Origin: Shewanella sp. MR-4
GTDB taxonomy: Bacteria > Pseudomonadota > Gammaproteobacteria > Enterobacterales > Shewanellaceae
Assembly (NCBI RefSeq): GCF_000014685.1
Contig: NC_008321.1
Coordinates: 558,001-622,000 of the forward strand
Direction of reading: 5' to 3'
DNA: 64,000 bases
Positions 35,724 through 45,445 of the stretch are shown here, in pieces. The translations under genes and the position numbers were made by a program. How positions within the stretch are numbered: the stretch's first letter is position 1; each line of letters begins with the position of its first letter. The notes beneath the pieces are model-generated. The model searched no databases and had not been told where the DNA came from. It saw only the letters and a list, made by a program, of their open reading frames with translations.

Positions 35724-35937
35724 CCTTCAATATCTGCTTATCGCGTATCGCAGCGTTTTTGCGCGCCGCCATAAGCCCTTTATTTATCCCCAAAGCATCG
35801 ATTTTAGGCCTTGAACGGCCATGGCTCGCGCTAGCGCTTTGAGCCGAATCGACACTGATTGCCTCTGGGGCCATTGGTTGGCATTTACCCGCCTATTGCG
35901 TGGTGCCAATCCTATTTAGATATTGTTAGGAATTGCG

Positions 35938-37308
35938 ATGAAGAAAACCATTATCGCCCAGACCTTGTTCGGCCTGTTTAGCGCACTTGTGCTAATCGGC
36001 GGACAGGTAAACTCTGCTGTTGCAGCAACCCCAGCCCTAGAAGCCAAAGCGCTTAAGGGCGATTCAGTCGCCGCATCGGTTGAATTGGCACCAGATAACC
36101 TATTAGCCCCTGAGACTCAGGCATCACTCAATCAGTGGTTACCTGAGTTACTCAAGCAAATTAATCAGTTGCCTGAAGTGCAGGCACAAATAGCCAGGCA
36201 GCAACAGGCGGAGCTGGCCATAGCCGCAGCGGATCGCGCCGTCTATAACCCTGAGCTTGGACTCAATTACCAAAATGCTGACACAGATACCTACAGCCTG
36301 GGGCTCAGCCAAACCATAGACTGGGGTGATAAGCGTGGCGTGGCGACCCGCCTTGCCCAGCTTGAGGCGCAAATCCTGTTAGCAGACATTAGCTTAGAGC
36401 GCAGCCAAATGTTGGCCGAGCGGCTATTGGCACTGGCTGAGCAGGCGCAGAGCAATAAGGCGCTCACCTTCGCCGAGCAGCAATTAAGGTTTACGCAGGC
36501 ACAGCTCAATATTGCCGAGCAGCGCTTTGCTGCCGGGGATCTATCCGATGTTGAGTTGCAACTGCTAAAGCTCGAACTGGCGAGTAACACCGCCGACTAT
36601 GCGATGGCCGAGCAAGCCGCCTTGGTGGCCGATGGCAAAGTGATCGAGTTACTCGGGGTCGACAAGCTCAAGTTTAAGGAGTTTATCCCCGAGATTGGCC
36701 AATTGGTGTCTAAGATGTCCCCGAAAGCAGATTTACCCGCCTTGACCAGCGCCCATCAACAGGTGTTGCTGGCCAAGGCCAATGCCATCAAGGTTAAGGC
36801 GGACACGGCGGCCGATCCCACCATCAACCTAGGTGTTGAAAAGGAAGGCGATGACAACAAGCTGGGTATCGGCGTGGCAATCCCTTTGCAGGTGCGGAAT
36901 AACTACAGCGAGTTACAGTCGGTTGCCGACAAGGGCATCGCTATCGCGGAGCAGGACTACTTAGCCCGTGAGCGAGTACTTACGGCCAAACAGGCACAAT
37001 TTGTCAATGCTTTACCTCGTTTACTGGCGCGCTACCAAGATTGGCGTGAGCGAGTCGAAGCCTCGGGGGGCAAAGCCGCTAAATCCTTAAGTGAGCTTTG
37101 GCGCTCGGGGGATGTGAGTACTAGCGAGTATTTGCAGAGTCGGCGACAACTCGCTGCCAGCTATTTGGTCGGTTTAAACCTCGAAACGGCAATTTATCAG
37201 AGTTGGTTAACTTGGATGGGGGACAGCGGTCAGCTGCTGTCCGTGATCGACAATTTAGCCGACAAATCAGCGTCCATTTCTTCTACAAATGCCGTGCCAG
37301 CAGAGTAA
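35938..37308 (+). CDS. CzcC/CusC-type outer membrane efflux protein (TolC family)
   Basis: 456 residues with a signal peptide (cleavage near AVAATPA) and two outer-membrane-efflux repeats of long coiled helices. LPEVQAQIARQQQAELAIAAADRAVYNPELGLNYQN opens the first repeat. The exit duct pairs with the adaptor and RND pump immediately downstream. The ATG at 35938 follows TTAGGAATT. It is the first gene of a three-gene efflux operon, 16 bases before the adaptor. Confidence 0.88.
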   Translation: MKKTIIAQTLFGLFSALVLIGGQVNSAVAATPALEAKALKGDSVAASVELAPDNLLAPETQASLNQWLPELLKQINQLPEVQAQIARQQQAELAIAAADRAVYNPELGLNYQNADTDTYSLGLSQTIDWGDKRGVATRLAQLEAQILLADISLERSQMLAERLLALAEQAQSNKALTFAEQQLRFTQAQLNIAEQRFAAGDLSDVELQLLKLELASNTADYAMAEQAALVADGKVIELLGVDKLKFKEFIPEIGQLVSKMSPKADLPALTSAHQQVLLAKANAIKVKADTAADPTINLGVEKEGDDNKLGIGVAIPLQVRNNYSELQSVADKGIAIAEQDYLARERVLTAKQAQFVNALPRLLARYQDWRERVEASGGKAAKSLSELWRSGDVSTSEYLQSRRQLAASYLVGLNLETAIYQSWLTWMGDSGQLLSVIDNLADKSASISSTNAVPAE

Positions 37309-37324
37309 ATCGTGAGGTAACACT

Positions 37325-38617
37325 ATGAATTCAATCACTCAGAAATCTATTTTCCATTCTTTTTCTACTGTGTCTGCTACGGGCTTAAGGTCGTTGTTTA
37401 CTCCTTCCCGCTTAGCGCTGGCGCTGATGCTTACCTCGTTAACTATTACGGCCCCCACCTTCGCGGGTGAAGGCCATGACCACGGCGCTGAAAAGGTGGC
37501 CAATACCGCTGAAAAGAGCGTAAGTGCAACAGAAGATGACCATGGTGAGCAGGCACTCACTCTGACGCCTGCGCAGTTGGAACTTGCAGGGATCCGCCTC
37601 TTACCCCTGAGCAGTGACAGCTTAAGCCTAAGCAATCTCAATCTCGATACTATGGCGACCGCCACTCTAGTGGTCGACCGTGATAGAACCGCCACTTTGG
37701 CACCACAGCTGGATGTGCGTGTGCAGGCGCGCCATGTTGTGCCCGGTCAAGAGGTGAAAAAAGGTGAGCCCTTACTGACCTTAGGTGGGGCAGAAGTCGC
37801 CAAGGCGCAGGCCGAATATATCAATGCCGCCGCTGAGTGGAACCGTGTGCGCCGCATGAGTGAAAGCGCCGTGAGCGTGAGCCGCAGAATGCAGGCGCAG
37901 GTCGATGCCGAACTCAAGCGAGCGATTCTGGAGGCGATCAAAATGACGGCGGAACAAATACGCACCTTAGAGTCGACCCCAGAAGCTATCGGCAGCTATC
38001 AGTTACTGGCGCCTATCGATGGCCGTGTGCAGCAGGATATCGCCATGCTAGGTCAAGTGTTCACCGCTGGCACACCATTAATGCAGTTGACCGATGAGTC
38101 GCATCTTTGGGTTGAAGCGCAATTAACCCCAGCACAGGCGGCCAATGTGAATGCCGGCGGCCCGGCGTTAGTGCAGGTCGGGGATAAAACCTTGGCGGGC
38201 AAGATTATCGGCCGTTCCCATGAGCTGGATAGCGTGACGCGCACCGAGCAGATTTTAGTCAGCATGCCAAACCCTGAGCATGTGTTGCACGCGGGACAAT
38301 TTGCCGAGCTTTACTTTGCCGATGCGCCTGCAAGTGCAGACGGAGCCGCTTCCTCATCGGGCTTCTCATCTGGAATCGTCCTGCCCGATGCGGCGCTAAC
38401 ACGTGGCGGTGATGGTGATTGGCAGATTTTTGTTCAAGACGAAGATGGTTTTGAAGCCATAGAGGTGGAGCTGGTTCAGCGTCAACGTGGCTTAAGCCTA
38501 GTACGCGGGGATGAGTTGGATAAGGCGCGGCAGGCACAACAGAAAGTGGTGATTGAGGGGGCGTTTTTCTTGGCATCGGAGCAGGCCAAAGCTGGCTTTG
38601 ATATTCATGCCCACTAA
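37325..38617 (+). CDS. CzcB/CusB-type periplasmic adaptor protein
   Basis: 430 residues. After the signal segment (ending TFAGEGHD) comes a short acidic/His region (GEGHDHGAEK, EDDHGEQA) that can hold metal. Lipoyl/barrel-sandwich and alpha-hairpin domains follow (APQLDVRVQARHVVPGQEVKKGEPLLTLGGAEVAKAQAEY, then YQLLAPIDGRVQQ). The C-terminus ends DIHAH. It is the membrane-fusion subunit linking the RND pump to the outer membrane duct. A second ATG lies close to the first; the 37325 start has GAGGTAAC upstream. Confidence 0.88.
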   Translation: MNSITQKSIFHSFSTVSATGLRSLFTPSRLALALMLTSLTITAPTFAGEGHDHGAEKVANTAEKSVSATEDDHGEQALTLTPAQLELAGIRLLPLSSDSLSLSNLNLDTMATATLVVDRDRTATLAPQLDVRVQARHVVPGQEVKKGEPLLTLGGAEVAKAQAEYINAAAEWNRVRRMSESAVSVSRRMQAQVDAELKRAILEAIKMTAEQIRTLESTPEAIGSYQLLAPIDGRVQQDIAMLGQVFTAGTPLMQLTDESHLWVEAQLTPAQAANVNAGGPALVQVGDKTLAGKIIGRSHELDSVTRTEQILVSMPNPEHVLHAGQFAELYFADAPASADGAASSSGFSSGIVLPDAALTRGGDGDWQIFVQDEDGFEAIEVELVQRQRGLSLVRGDELDKARQAQQKVVIEGAFFLASEQAKAGFDIHAH

Positions 38618-38713
38618 TGGTTGTGCTGATATGAAAGCTGTTTAGTGAACCCTTATCAAGCCCTATTTTGATAACTTTTTTAAAGGCTTAGGGCTAGCGC
38701 GCGAGGAATTTTT

Positions 38714-41700
38714 ATGTTGCAAAAAGCAATCGAAGCCGCGATTAAAAATCGGCTATTAGTGGTACTGGCACTGCTTGCTGTGGTGGCCGCCAGTGTCGCC
38801 ATGTTGCCCAAATTGAATCTGGATGCCTTTCCCGATGTGACCAACGTACAGGTGACCATCAATACCGCGGCCGAGGGGTTGGCCGCCGAAGAGGTGGAGA
38901 AGCTCATCAGTTATCCGGTCGAATCGGCCATGTATGCCTTGCCGGCGGTGACCGAGGTGCGCTCACTTTCACGTACTGGCTTGTCCATTGTGACCGTGGT
39001 ATTTGCCGAGGGCACGGATATTTACTTTGCTCGCCAGCAAGTGTTTGAGCAGTTACAGGCGGCGCGGGAGATGATCCCAAGCGGGGTGGGCGTGCCAGAA
39101 ATTGGCCCTAACACTTCTGGTTTGGGGCAGATTTATCAGTACATTCTGCGGGCTGACCCTAGCTCTGGCATTAATGCCGCCGAGCTGCGAAGCCTTAACG
39201 ATTACCTCGTTAAACTGATCATGATGCCGGTGGGCGGCGTGACCGATGTTTTATCCTTTGGCGGCGAGGTGCGTCAGTATCAAGTGCAGGTCGACCCTAA
39301 CAAGTTGCGAGCCTATGGCTTGTCGATGGCGCAGGTGAGTGAGGCGCTTGAGAGCAATAACCGCAACGCCGGTGGTTGGTTTATGGACCAAGGCCAGGAG
39401 CAATTGGTCGTGCGGGGTTATGGCATGTTACCCGCGGGTGAAGCGGGGCTTGCTGCTATCGCTCAAATTCCGCTGACTGAAGTGCGTGGCACACCGGTGC
39501 GAGTGGGCGACATTGCTAAGGTCGATTTTGGCAGTGAGATCCGCGTAGGGGCTGTGACTATGACGCGCCGCGATGAGGCGGGTCAGGCGCAAGCCTTAGG
39601 CGAAGTGGTTGCGGGCGTCGTGCTTAAGCGCATGGGCGCCAACACTAAGGCGACGATTGATGATATCGATGCGCGGATTAATCTGATTGAGCAGGCGCTG
39701 CCCAAGGGCGTGTCCTTCGAGGTGTTTTACGACCAAGCGGACTTAGTGGATAAAGCCGTTACCACAGTGCGCGATGCGCTGCTGATGGCTTTTGTGTTTA
39801 TCGTGGTGATCTTGGCGCTGTTCCTTGTGAATATTCGCGCCACCCTGTTGGTGCTGCTGTCTATCCCTGTGTCCATTGGTTTGGCGCTAATGGTGATGTC
39901 TTACTATGGCCTTTCTGCCAACTTGATGTCTCTTGGTGGGTTAGCGGTGGCCATTGGTATGTTGGTCGATGGTTCTGTGGTGATGGTTGAGAATATTTTC
40001 AAACATTTAACTCAGCCAGACCGCCGTCACTTAGCTCAGGCGAGAAGCCGCGCGGATGGCGAAGTCGACCCATACCATGGCGATGAAGATGGCAGTGTTC
40101 GCGCCGTTGAAGCGGATAACAGCATGGCCGTGCGCATCATGCTGGCGGCGAAAGAGGTTTGCAGTCCGATCTTCTTCGCGACCGCCATCATCATTGTGGT
40201 GTTTGCGCCGTTATTTGCGCTGGAAGGGGTTGAGGGCAAGTTGTTCCAACCTATGGCGGTCAGCATTATTTTGGCGATGATTTCCGCTTTACTGGTGGCC
40301 CTGATCGCCGTGCCTGCACTGGCGGTTTATCTGTTTAAGCGTGGCGTCGTGCTGAAGGAGAGCGTCGTGTTAGTACCTTTAGACTCAGCCTATCGCAAGC
40401 TGCTGAGTGCTACCCTAGCTCGGCCAAAGTTGGTGATGATCAGCGCGCTGCTGATGTTTGCCATGAGTATGGTTCTGCTGCCAAGGCTGGGTACCGAGTT
40501 TGTGCCCGAGCTAGAGGAAGGCACTATTAACCTTAGGGTGACGCTGGCGCCGACCGCGAGCCTTGGCACTTCTTTAGATGTGGCGCCAAAGCTTGAGGCC
40601 ATGTTGCTGGAGTTTCCCGAGGTGGAATATGCCTTGAGCCGTATCGGTGCGCCAGAATTAGGCGGCGATCCTGAGCCTGTCAGCAATATCGAAGTCTATA
40701 TCGGCCTTAAACCCATCGAAGAATGGCAATCGGCTAGCTCGCGTTTGGAGCTGCAGCGGCTGATGGAGGAAAAGCTCAGTGTCTTCCCCGGACTGCTACT
40801 CACCTTCTCACAACCGATTGCGACGCGGGTCGATGAGTTGCTCTCTGGGGTAAAGGCGCAGTTGGCGATTAAGCTTTTTGGCCCTGATTTAGATGTCTTA
40901 TCAGAAAAGGGACAAGTGCTCACCGATCTGGTGGCGAAAATTCCCGGTGCCGTGGATGTGTCCCTCGAGCAGGTCAGTGGTGAGGCGCAGCTGGTGGTGC
41001 GGCCAGACCGCTCGCAGCTTGCCCGTTATGGCATCAGCGTCGACCAAGTGATGTCGCTAGTCAGCCAAGGAATTGGTGGTGCAAGCGCTGGACAGGTAAT
41101 CGACGGTAACGCGAGATACGACATCAATTTGCGCCTCGCCGCCGAGTATCGCAGCAGCCCAGATGTGATTAAAGATTTACTCCTTAGCGGCAGCAATGGT
41201 GCCACAGTGCGTTTAGGTGAGGTGGCCAGTGTTGAGGTGGAAATGGCGCCGCCGAATATTCGCCGTGACGATGTGCAGCGCCGTGTGGTGGTGCAAGCCA
41301 ACGTGGCGGGTCGGGACATGGGATCTGTGGTCAAGGATATCTATGAGCTGGTGCCTCAGGCCGATTTGCCCGCGGGATACACAGTGATTGTGGGTGGTCA
41401 GTATGAGAATCAGCAGAGGGCACAACAAAAGCTGATGTTGGTAGTGCCTATCTCTATCGCCTTGATTGCCTTGCTGTTGTACTTCTCCTTTGGTGCGGTG
41501 AAGCAGGTCTTATTGATCATGGCAAACGTGCCCCTGGCATTGATCGGCGGTATCGTGGCGCTGTTTGTCAGCGGCACTTATCTGTCGGTACCGAGCTCCA
41601 TTGGTTTTATCACGCTGTTTGGGGTGGCGGTGCTCAATGGCGTGGTGTTAGTGGACTCGATTAATCAGCGCAGGCAGAGCGGCGAGTCGCTCTATGACTC

Positions 41701-41926
41701 GGTTTACGAAGGCACGGTTGGCCGTTTACGCCCCGTGCTGATGACGGCATTGACCTCGGCCTTGGGCTTGATCCCCATCTTAGTGTCATCGGGTGTGGGT
41801 AGCGAAATCCAAAAGCCGCTGGCGGTGGTGATTATCGGCGGGCTGTTTAGCTCTACGGCACTGACGTTATTGGTGTTACCGACCCTGTATCGCTGGTTAT
41901 ATCGCCACGATAAGTCGCCCGCCTAG
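38714..41926 (+). CDS. Heavy-metal efflux RND pump (CusA/CzcA family)
   Basis: A 1070-residue inner-membrane proton/metal antiporter with twelve helices. The N-terminus (NLDAFPDVTNVQVTINTAAEGLAAEEVEKLISYPVE) and NTSGLGQIYQY match HME-RND pumps. The TM4 motif (about 408-428) reads AIGMLVDGSVVMVEN: it keeps the VDG Asp and the Glu but lacks the first Asp of the CzcA-type DFG-x2-VDG, so substrate class (Co/Zn/Cd versus Cu/Ag) is unsure. A charged insert rich in Asp, Arg and Glu follows TM4 (about 436-470). The operon is closed by a hairpin. Confidence 0.92.
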   Translation: MLQKAIEAAIKNRLLVVLALLAVVAASVAMLPKLNLDAFPDVTNVQVTINTAAEGLAAEEVEKLISYPVESAMYALPAVTEVRSLSRTGLSIVTVVFAEGTDIYFARQQVFEQLQAAREMIPSGVGVPEIGPNTSGLGQIYQYILRADPSSGINAAELRSLNDYLVKLIMMPVGGVTDVLSFGGEVRQYQVQVDPNKLRAYGLSMAQVSEALESNNRNAGGWFMDQGQEQLVVRGYGMLPAGEAGLAAIAQIPLTEVRGTPVRVGDIAKVDFGSEIRVGAVTMTRRDEAGQAQALGEVVAGVVLKRMGANTKATIDDIDARINLIEQALPKGVSFEVFYDQADLVDKAVTTVRDALLMAFVFIVVILALFLVNIRATLLVLLSIPVSIGLALMVMSYYGLSANLMSLGGLAVAIGMLVDGSVVMVENIFKHLTQPDRRHLAQARSRADGEVDPYHGDEDGSVRAVEADNSMAVRIMLAAKEVCSPIFFATAIIIVVFAPLFALEGVEGKLFQPMAVSIILAMISALLVALIAVPALAVYLFKRGVVLKESVVLVPLDSAYRKLLSATLARPKLVMISALLMFAMSMVLLPRLGTEFVPELEEGTINLRVTLAPTASLGTSLDVAPKLEAMLLEFPEVEYALSRIGAPELGGDPEPVSNIEVYIGLKPIEEWQSASSRLELQRLMEEKLSVFPGLLLTFSQPIATRVDELLSGVKAQLAIKLFGPDLDVLSEKGQVLTDLVAKIPGAVDVSLEQVSGEAQLVVRPDRSQLARYGISVDQVMSLVSQGIGGASAGQVIDGNARYDINLRLAAEYRSSPDVIKDLLLSGSNGATVRLGEVASVEVEMAPPNIRRDDVQRRVVVQANVAGRDMGSVVKDIYELVPQADLPAGYTVIVGGQYENQQRAQQKLMLVVPISIALIALLLYFSFGAVKQVLLIMANVPLALIGGIVALFVSGTYLSVPSSIGFITLFGVAVLNGVVLVDSINQRRQSGESLYDSVYEGTVGRLRPVLMTALTSALGLIPILVSSGVGSEIQKPLAVVIIGGLFSSTALTLLVLPTLYRWLYRHDKSPA

Positions 41927-41933
41927 TGGGATG

Positions 41934-41967
41934 TTGAGCCTTGGCCTCATTTTGTGGCAAGGCTCAA
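41934..41967 (+). terminator. Stem-loop after the RND efflux operon
   Basis: A perfect 10-bp stem TTGAGCCTTG/CAAGGCTCAA with a 14-base loop, 8 bases past the stop. The poly-T tail is poor. Confidence 0.6.
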
Positions 41968-42055
41968 TGTTAAAGTTAAAAATCAGTGAGCTATAGTGCG
42001 CGATCTAGGCTAGGCTTAGCTCTGGTATTAAGGATTACTATCTTTGGAGAGCATT

Positions 42056-42646
42056 ATGATCGCAGTCATTTTTGAAGTCGTGCCCACGAAAGAAGGCAAG
42101 GAAGAATATCTGCACGTGGCAGCTGAGATGCGTCAATATTGATACCCAAATAACCTCTAGATACGAGTTTCAGAGCGTCCAAGGTGCTCCAATTCAAGGC
42201 GCATCAATGACAGAATGTCGGCCACCTTTTGAATTAATGCAACGCAGAAGTGGAGTGCCATGGGCGCTCCGTCTCGGCGGGTTTTAACGTACTTTATGCT
42301 GCGTTGACTATTTTTTAACTTAGCCCACTAGGTCTGCAAATAGCCGCCTTGCCTAAAGTGCGTTAAATTCCCGCTGAATCCTGCCTGCATCTTGAGGTTA
42401 TTTGGGTATCTTAGGCGTCAGGGGCTGATTTCAATTGAACGGTTTCAGAGCTTAACCGACGATGGCAAGGTGCTAAGCCTGTCGTTTTGGGATGATATGG
42501 CCTCTATTACCCAATGGCGTAATCAAATGGCCCACAGCATCGCTCAGCAGACTGGCATTGTGCCTTGCTTATTTAACTCTTATCGCATCCGCGTTGCCGA
42601 AGTGGTACAAGACTATAGCGAAACCGTGCACGACGTGCCCGAGTAA
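42056..42646 (+). pseudogene. Antibiotic-biosynthesis-monooxygenase-like gene split by a MITE-like insert
   Basis: The 5' part (42056-42142, ribosome site TTTGGAGAGC) encodes MIAVIFEVVPTKEGKEEYLH... for 28 codons, then meets a TGA formed at the insert edge. The 3' part (from about 42411) continues with GLISIERFQSLTDDGKVLSLSFWDDMASITQWRNQMAH..., the conserved ABM-domain half, to 42646. Removing exactly the 270-bp insert restores one frame of about 105 residues, the normal family size. The intact protein would be a small cytoplasmic dimeric ABM-fold protein of unknown substrate. It should now be inactive. Confidence 0.88.
42141..42410. mobile_element. 270-bp MITE-like element with 17-bp terminal inverted repeats
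   Basis: Perfect ends GATACCCAAATAACCTC (42141-42157) and GAGGTTATTTGGGTATC (42394-42410). It has no coding capacity. The interior contains long imperfect inverted arms (a TTTAACGTACTTTATG region against AAAGTGCGTTAAATTCCCGC), so one strand folds into an extended hairpin. Its interior resembles, in opposite orientation, the element at 47063-47327. It has inserted in an ABM-like gene. Confidence 0.85.
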
Positions 42647-42668
42647 GCTGAGCACTTGCATAAAAAAA

Positions 42669-42697
42669 CAAAACCCATCGAAGTCGATGGGTTTTTT
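42669..42697. terminator. Bidirectional terminator between split gene and mscL
   Basis: Stem ACCCATCGA/TCGATGGGT with a two-base loop, flanked by A- and T-runs, between convergent genes. Confidence 0.88.
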
Positions 42698-42731
42698 ATT
42701 GCAATCAATTGGATAAGAAAATAGCGAGAGC

Positions 42732-43142
42732 TTATTTTTCTTGCTGCGCTTTAAGCAGATCGCGGATCTCTGATAATAGCTCTTGATCTTTGGTAGGCGC
42801 AGGTGGCGCTTTCGGCGCTTCTTCCTGTTTGCGTTTTAGGCTGTTAATGGCTTTTAAGCCCATAAAAATTGCAAAGGCGATAATGGTAAAGTCGATAACG
42901 GTTTGGATGAACTTACCGTAAGCAATCACTACCGCTGGCGCATCGCCCTGGGCGGCTTGCAACACTATGCTCAGATCGCTGAAATTCACGCCACCTAAGA
43001 TGATCCCAATTGGCGGCATAATGATATCGGCTACAAAGGATGAGACTATCTTGCCAAAAGCGGCACCGATGATAATACCCACCGCCATATCGATCACATT
43101 GCCACGGGACGCAAAAGCCTTGAACTCTTTAATTAAGCTCAT
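42732..43142 (-). CDS. mscL: Large-conductance mechanosensitive channel MscL
   Basis: 136 residues, full length. The N-terminal amphipathic helix and TM1 (EFKAFASRGNVIDMAVGIIIGAAFGKIVSSFVADIIMPPIGIILGG) are almost canonical. TM2 (FIQTVIDFTIIAFAIFMGLKAINSLKRK) and a charged Pro/Ala-rich C-terminal helix follow. It forms the homopentameric emergency valve opened by hypo-osmotic shock. It stands alone. Confidence 0.97.
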   Translation of the reverse strand: MSLIKEFKAFASRGNVIDMAVGIIIGAAFGKIVSSFVADIIMPPIGIILGGVNFSDLSIVLQAAQGDAPAVVIAYGKFIQTVIDFTIIAFAIFMGLKAINSLKRKQEEAPKAPPAPTKDQELLSEIRDLLKAQQEK

Positions 43143-43325
43143 TAGGTTTCCTCCGAAATTAAAATGAAATGTTAAATTTTATTGTGTTAACTGTATCAGG
43201 AAAACCTAAGGGTCTTTTGCTGCCTGTTACCTTGCCAAGCTTATAGGGGCTTAAGGATTAAGGCAATTCTGACTTTCGGGATTTATCCTTCATCGGCTAA
43301 TTTCAGCTCAGCAAGGTTACAATTG

Positions 43326-44279
43326 TTAAGTCGAACGAGGGTTGTTTGGTTCTTGCTGGCCAATAAATTCCGGCACTTCTAATACCTGTGAACCCCAGCG
43401 TTTGAACAGGGCGGTATAGATAAATTCGATGAAGACACGATATTTGCGGGGTAAATACGCCCGTTTGGGGTAACTGAGCACCACTTTGGTTTGCACCATA
43501 GGATAATCGTCAAGGAGCGGCACTAAATAGCCTTTCTCTATCGCTTCCTGCGCAATAATCGACGGCACGGCCGTAATGCCAAGCCCCGCAATGGCGGCTT
43601 CGCGGGCAATGGTGACATTGTTTACGGTTAGCTGCGTGACGGGTTCTATCACCACCCAAGACTGGCCATCAAACAGCTTCCACGCCCCTTCAATATGTGC
43701 CGACTGTAAGCGAATCGCTTTATGCTTGGCCAAGTCCTGCGGCACTTTTGGGGTACCGTGCTCGGCTAAATAACTTGGGCTTGCCATCAATGATTTGTAA
43801 GCATTAACTAAGGAATAACTCTGCAGACGAGTATCGCTCGAGTCGGCGATTTGGAATAACAAATCGATGCCTTCTTCTATTACATCCACTTTGCGGTTCG
43901 TGAGCTCAGCCTCAATGGTGATATCGGGATAAAGGGTTAAAAACTGGGCGAATATAGGCCCGAGGAACAATTGGCCTAACTCGATGGGGCACACTATTTT
44001 TAGGTTGCCTTTAATCAATTGCTGGTGGGCGCTGAGCTGATTTTCGGCGCTCTGCAGATCGCTCAAGATCTTATTGATCCGATTGTAGTAACTCGATCCC
44101 GCCTCGGTGAGTTTGAGGGCGCGGGTCGTGCGGAATAACAATTGGGTGCCAGTATCGGACTCCAGTTCGGCAATCTTGCGACTGACGGTGGCCTTAGTTA
44201 AGCCTAGGGCCTTGGCGGCGCCAGTAAAGCTGCCTTGCTCGACCACTTGGGCAAATATCTGCACACGATTGAGATCCAT
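43326..44279 (-). CDS. LysR-family transcriptional regulator
   Basis: 317 residues with an N-terminal winged HTH (MDLNRVQIFAQVVEQGSFTGAAKALGLTKATVSRKIAELE) and a LysR substrate-binding domain (about 90-300), of the CrgA/DsdC-like group often tied to efflux or aromatic sensing. It is divergent from an EmrAB-type pump across a 97-base gap, the usual arrangement for a LysR regulator of its neighbour. The inducer is unknown. Confidence 0.92.
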   Translation of the reverse strand: MDLNRVQIFAQVVEQGSFTGAAKALGLTKATVSRKIAELESDTGTQLLFRTTRALKLTEAGSSYYNRINKILSDLQSAENQLSAHQQLIKGNLKIVCPIELGQLFLGPIFAQFLTLYPDITIEAELTNRKVDVIEEGIDLLFQIADSSDTRLQSYSLVNAYKSLMASPSYLAEHGTPKVPQDLAKHKAIRLQSAHIEGAWKLFDGQSWVVIEPVTQLTVNNVTIAREAAIAGLGITAVPSIIAQEAIEKGYLVPLLDDYPMVQTKVVLSYPKRAYLPRKYRVFIEFIYTALFKRWGSQVLEVPEFIGQQEPNNPRST

Positions 44280-44376
44280 GATTGTTACACCTGTGAAACA
44301 GTGGGTTGATTTTTAACTATCTAATAAACGTGATGAGACAGTAGTACACTAGCACTCACTAATCAAGGAGTCATTC
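44280..44376. promoter_or_regulatory. Divergent lysR/emrA-like promoter
   Basis: A short shared intergenic region. It should carry the LysR operator and both promoters. No clear T-N11-A dyad stood out. Confidence 0.4.
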
Positions 44377-45432
44377 ATGTCCAAAAGTAAGCTCATCATC
44401 GCCGTTCCACTGATACTCGCCGCTGTCGCGGGTGGCGGCTATTACTGGTGGACGCAAGTACGTTTTATCGAAACCACTGACAACGCCTATGTTGAGGCCG
44501 ATATCTCCCATGTGAGCGTGAAAGTCCCAGGTTATGTGGTGATATCCGATGTGACCGATAACCAGCATGTGCGCAAGGGCGAGTTATTGGCGCAACTTGA
44601 AGATAACCAGTTTAGCGCCAAAGTCAGCCAAGCCGAGGCGTCACTCGGCAGTGCTAAGGCCGATCTGCAAACCTTAGCCGCTAAGGTGGAATTACAACAT
44701 GCGTTGATCAGTCAAGCGAGTGCGGGCGTGGTCGCGGCGCAGGCCGACAAACTGCGCGCCGAGCAACAGTTAACTCGTGCTAAAAAGTTAAAAGTCAGCA
44801 ACTACAGCTCACAGGACGATGTCGACCAATTGCAAGCGGGTTTTGATTCTGCCGCCGCTGGGCTGGATGAAGCCAAGGCACTGTTAGTGGCTAAAGAGCG
44901 TGAGCTTGCCGTGTTCAATGCCCAGCTTAATCAAGCTGGCTCTGTGGTTGAACAGTCGAATGCGGCATTGGAGCTGGCTAAAATTCAGCTTAATGATACC
45001 CGCGTAACCGCGCCTTTCTCTGGGGTGATTGGTAAACGCGGCGCCATGGTGGGGCAATATGTGCAGCCCGGCCAGGCACTCTACAGTTTGGTTCCGGATG
45101 GGGCTGTGTGGATCACGGCGAACTTTAAAGAAACCCAAATCCAACATATGCAACCTGGGCAGTCGGTGCAGGTCAGTCTCGATGCGTTTCCCGACAAAAC
45201 CTTTACAGGTGTTATCGATAGTCTGTCGCCGGCGTCCGGAGCCAAATTTAGTCTGCTGCCCGCCGAAAATGCCACGGGTAACTTCACTAAAATCGTGCAA
45301 CGTATTCCGGTGCGGATCCGTTTAGATCTCTCAGAAGAAGAGGCACGTGTCGTCCCCGGTTTAAGTGCCGTGGTGAAGGTCGATACTGCGTCGCATCCGA
45401 CGACAGCTATCGCTGCTAACGTCGGTCGCTAA
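44377..45432 (+). CDS. HlyD/EmrA-type membrane fusion protein
   Basis: 351 residues. One N-terminal membrane helix (LIIAVPLILAAVAGGGYYWW) is followed by the EmrA hallmark (ETTDNAYVEADISHVSVKVPGYV), a biotinyl-lipoyl-like hairpin, a long coiled-coil (about 80-200), and the DTRVTAPFSGVIGKRGAMVGQYVQPGQ closing barrel. It pairs with the DHA2 transporter 13 bases downstream to span the periplasm. The ATG follows AAGGAGTCATTC. Confidence 0.9.
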   Translation: MSKSKLIIAVPLILAAVAGGGYYWWTQVRFIETTDNAYVEADISHVSVKVPGYVVISDVTDNQHVRKGELLAQLEDNQFSAKVSQAEASLGSAKADLQTLAAKVELQHALISQASAGVVAAQADKLRAEQQLTRAKKLKVSNYSSQDDVDQLQAGFDSAAAGLDEAKALLVAKERELAVFNAQLNQAGSVVEQSNAALELAKIQLNDTRVTAPFSGVIGKRGAMVGQYVQPGQALYSLVPDGAVWITANFKETQIQHMQPGQSVQVSLDAFPDKTFTGVIDSLSPASGAKFSLLPAENATGNFTKIVQRIPVRIRLDLSEEEARVVPGLSAVVKVDTASHPTTAIAANVGR

Positions 45433-45445
45433 GTCGGTCGTTAAC

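Noticed and set aside
42392..42646. Independent 84-residue gene starting in the MITE edge
   Set aside because: Its start is a TTG inside the terminal repeat; the sequence is the 3' half of the disrupted ABM gene.
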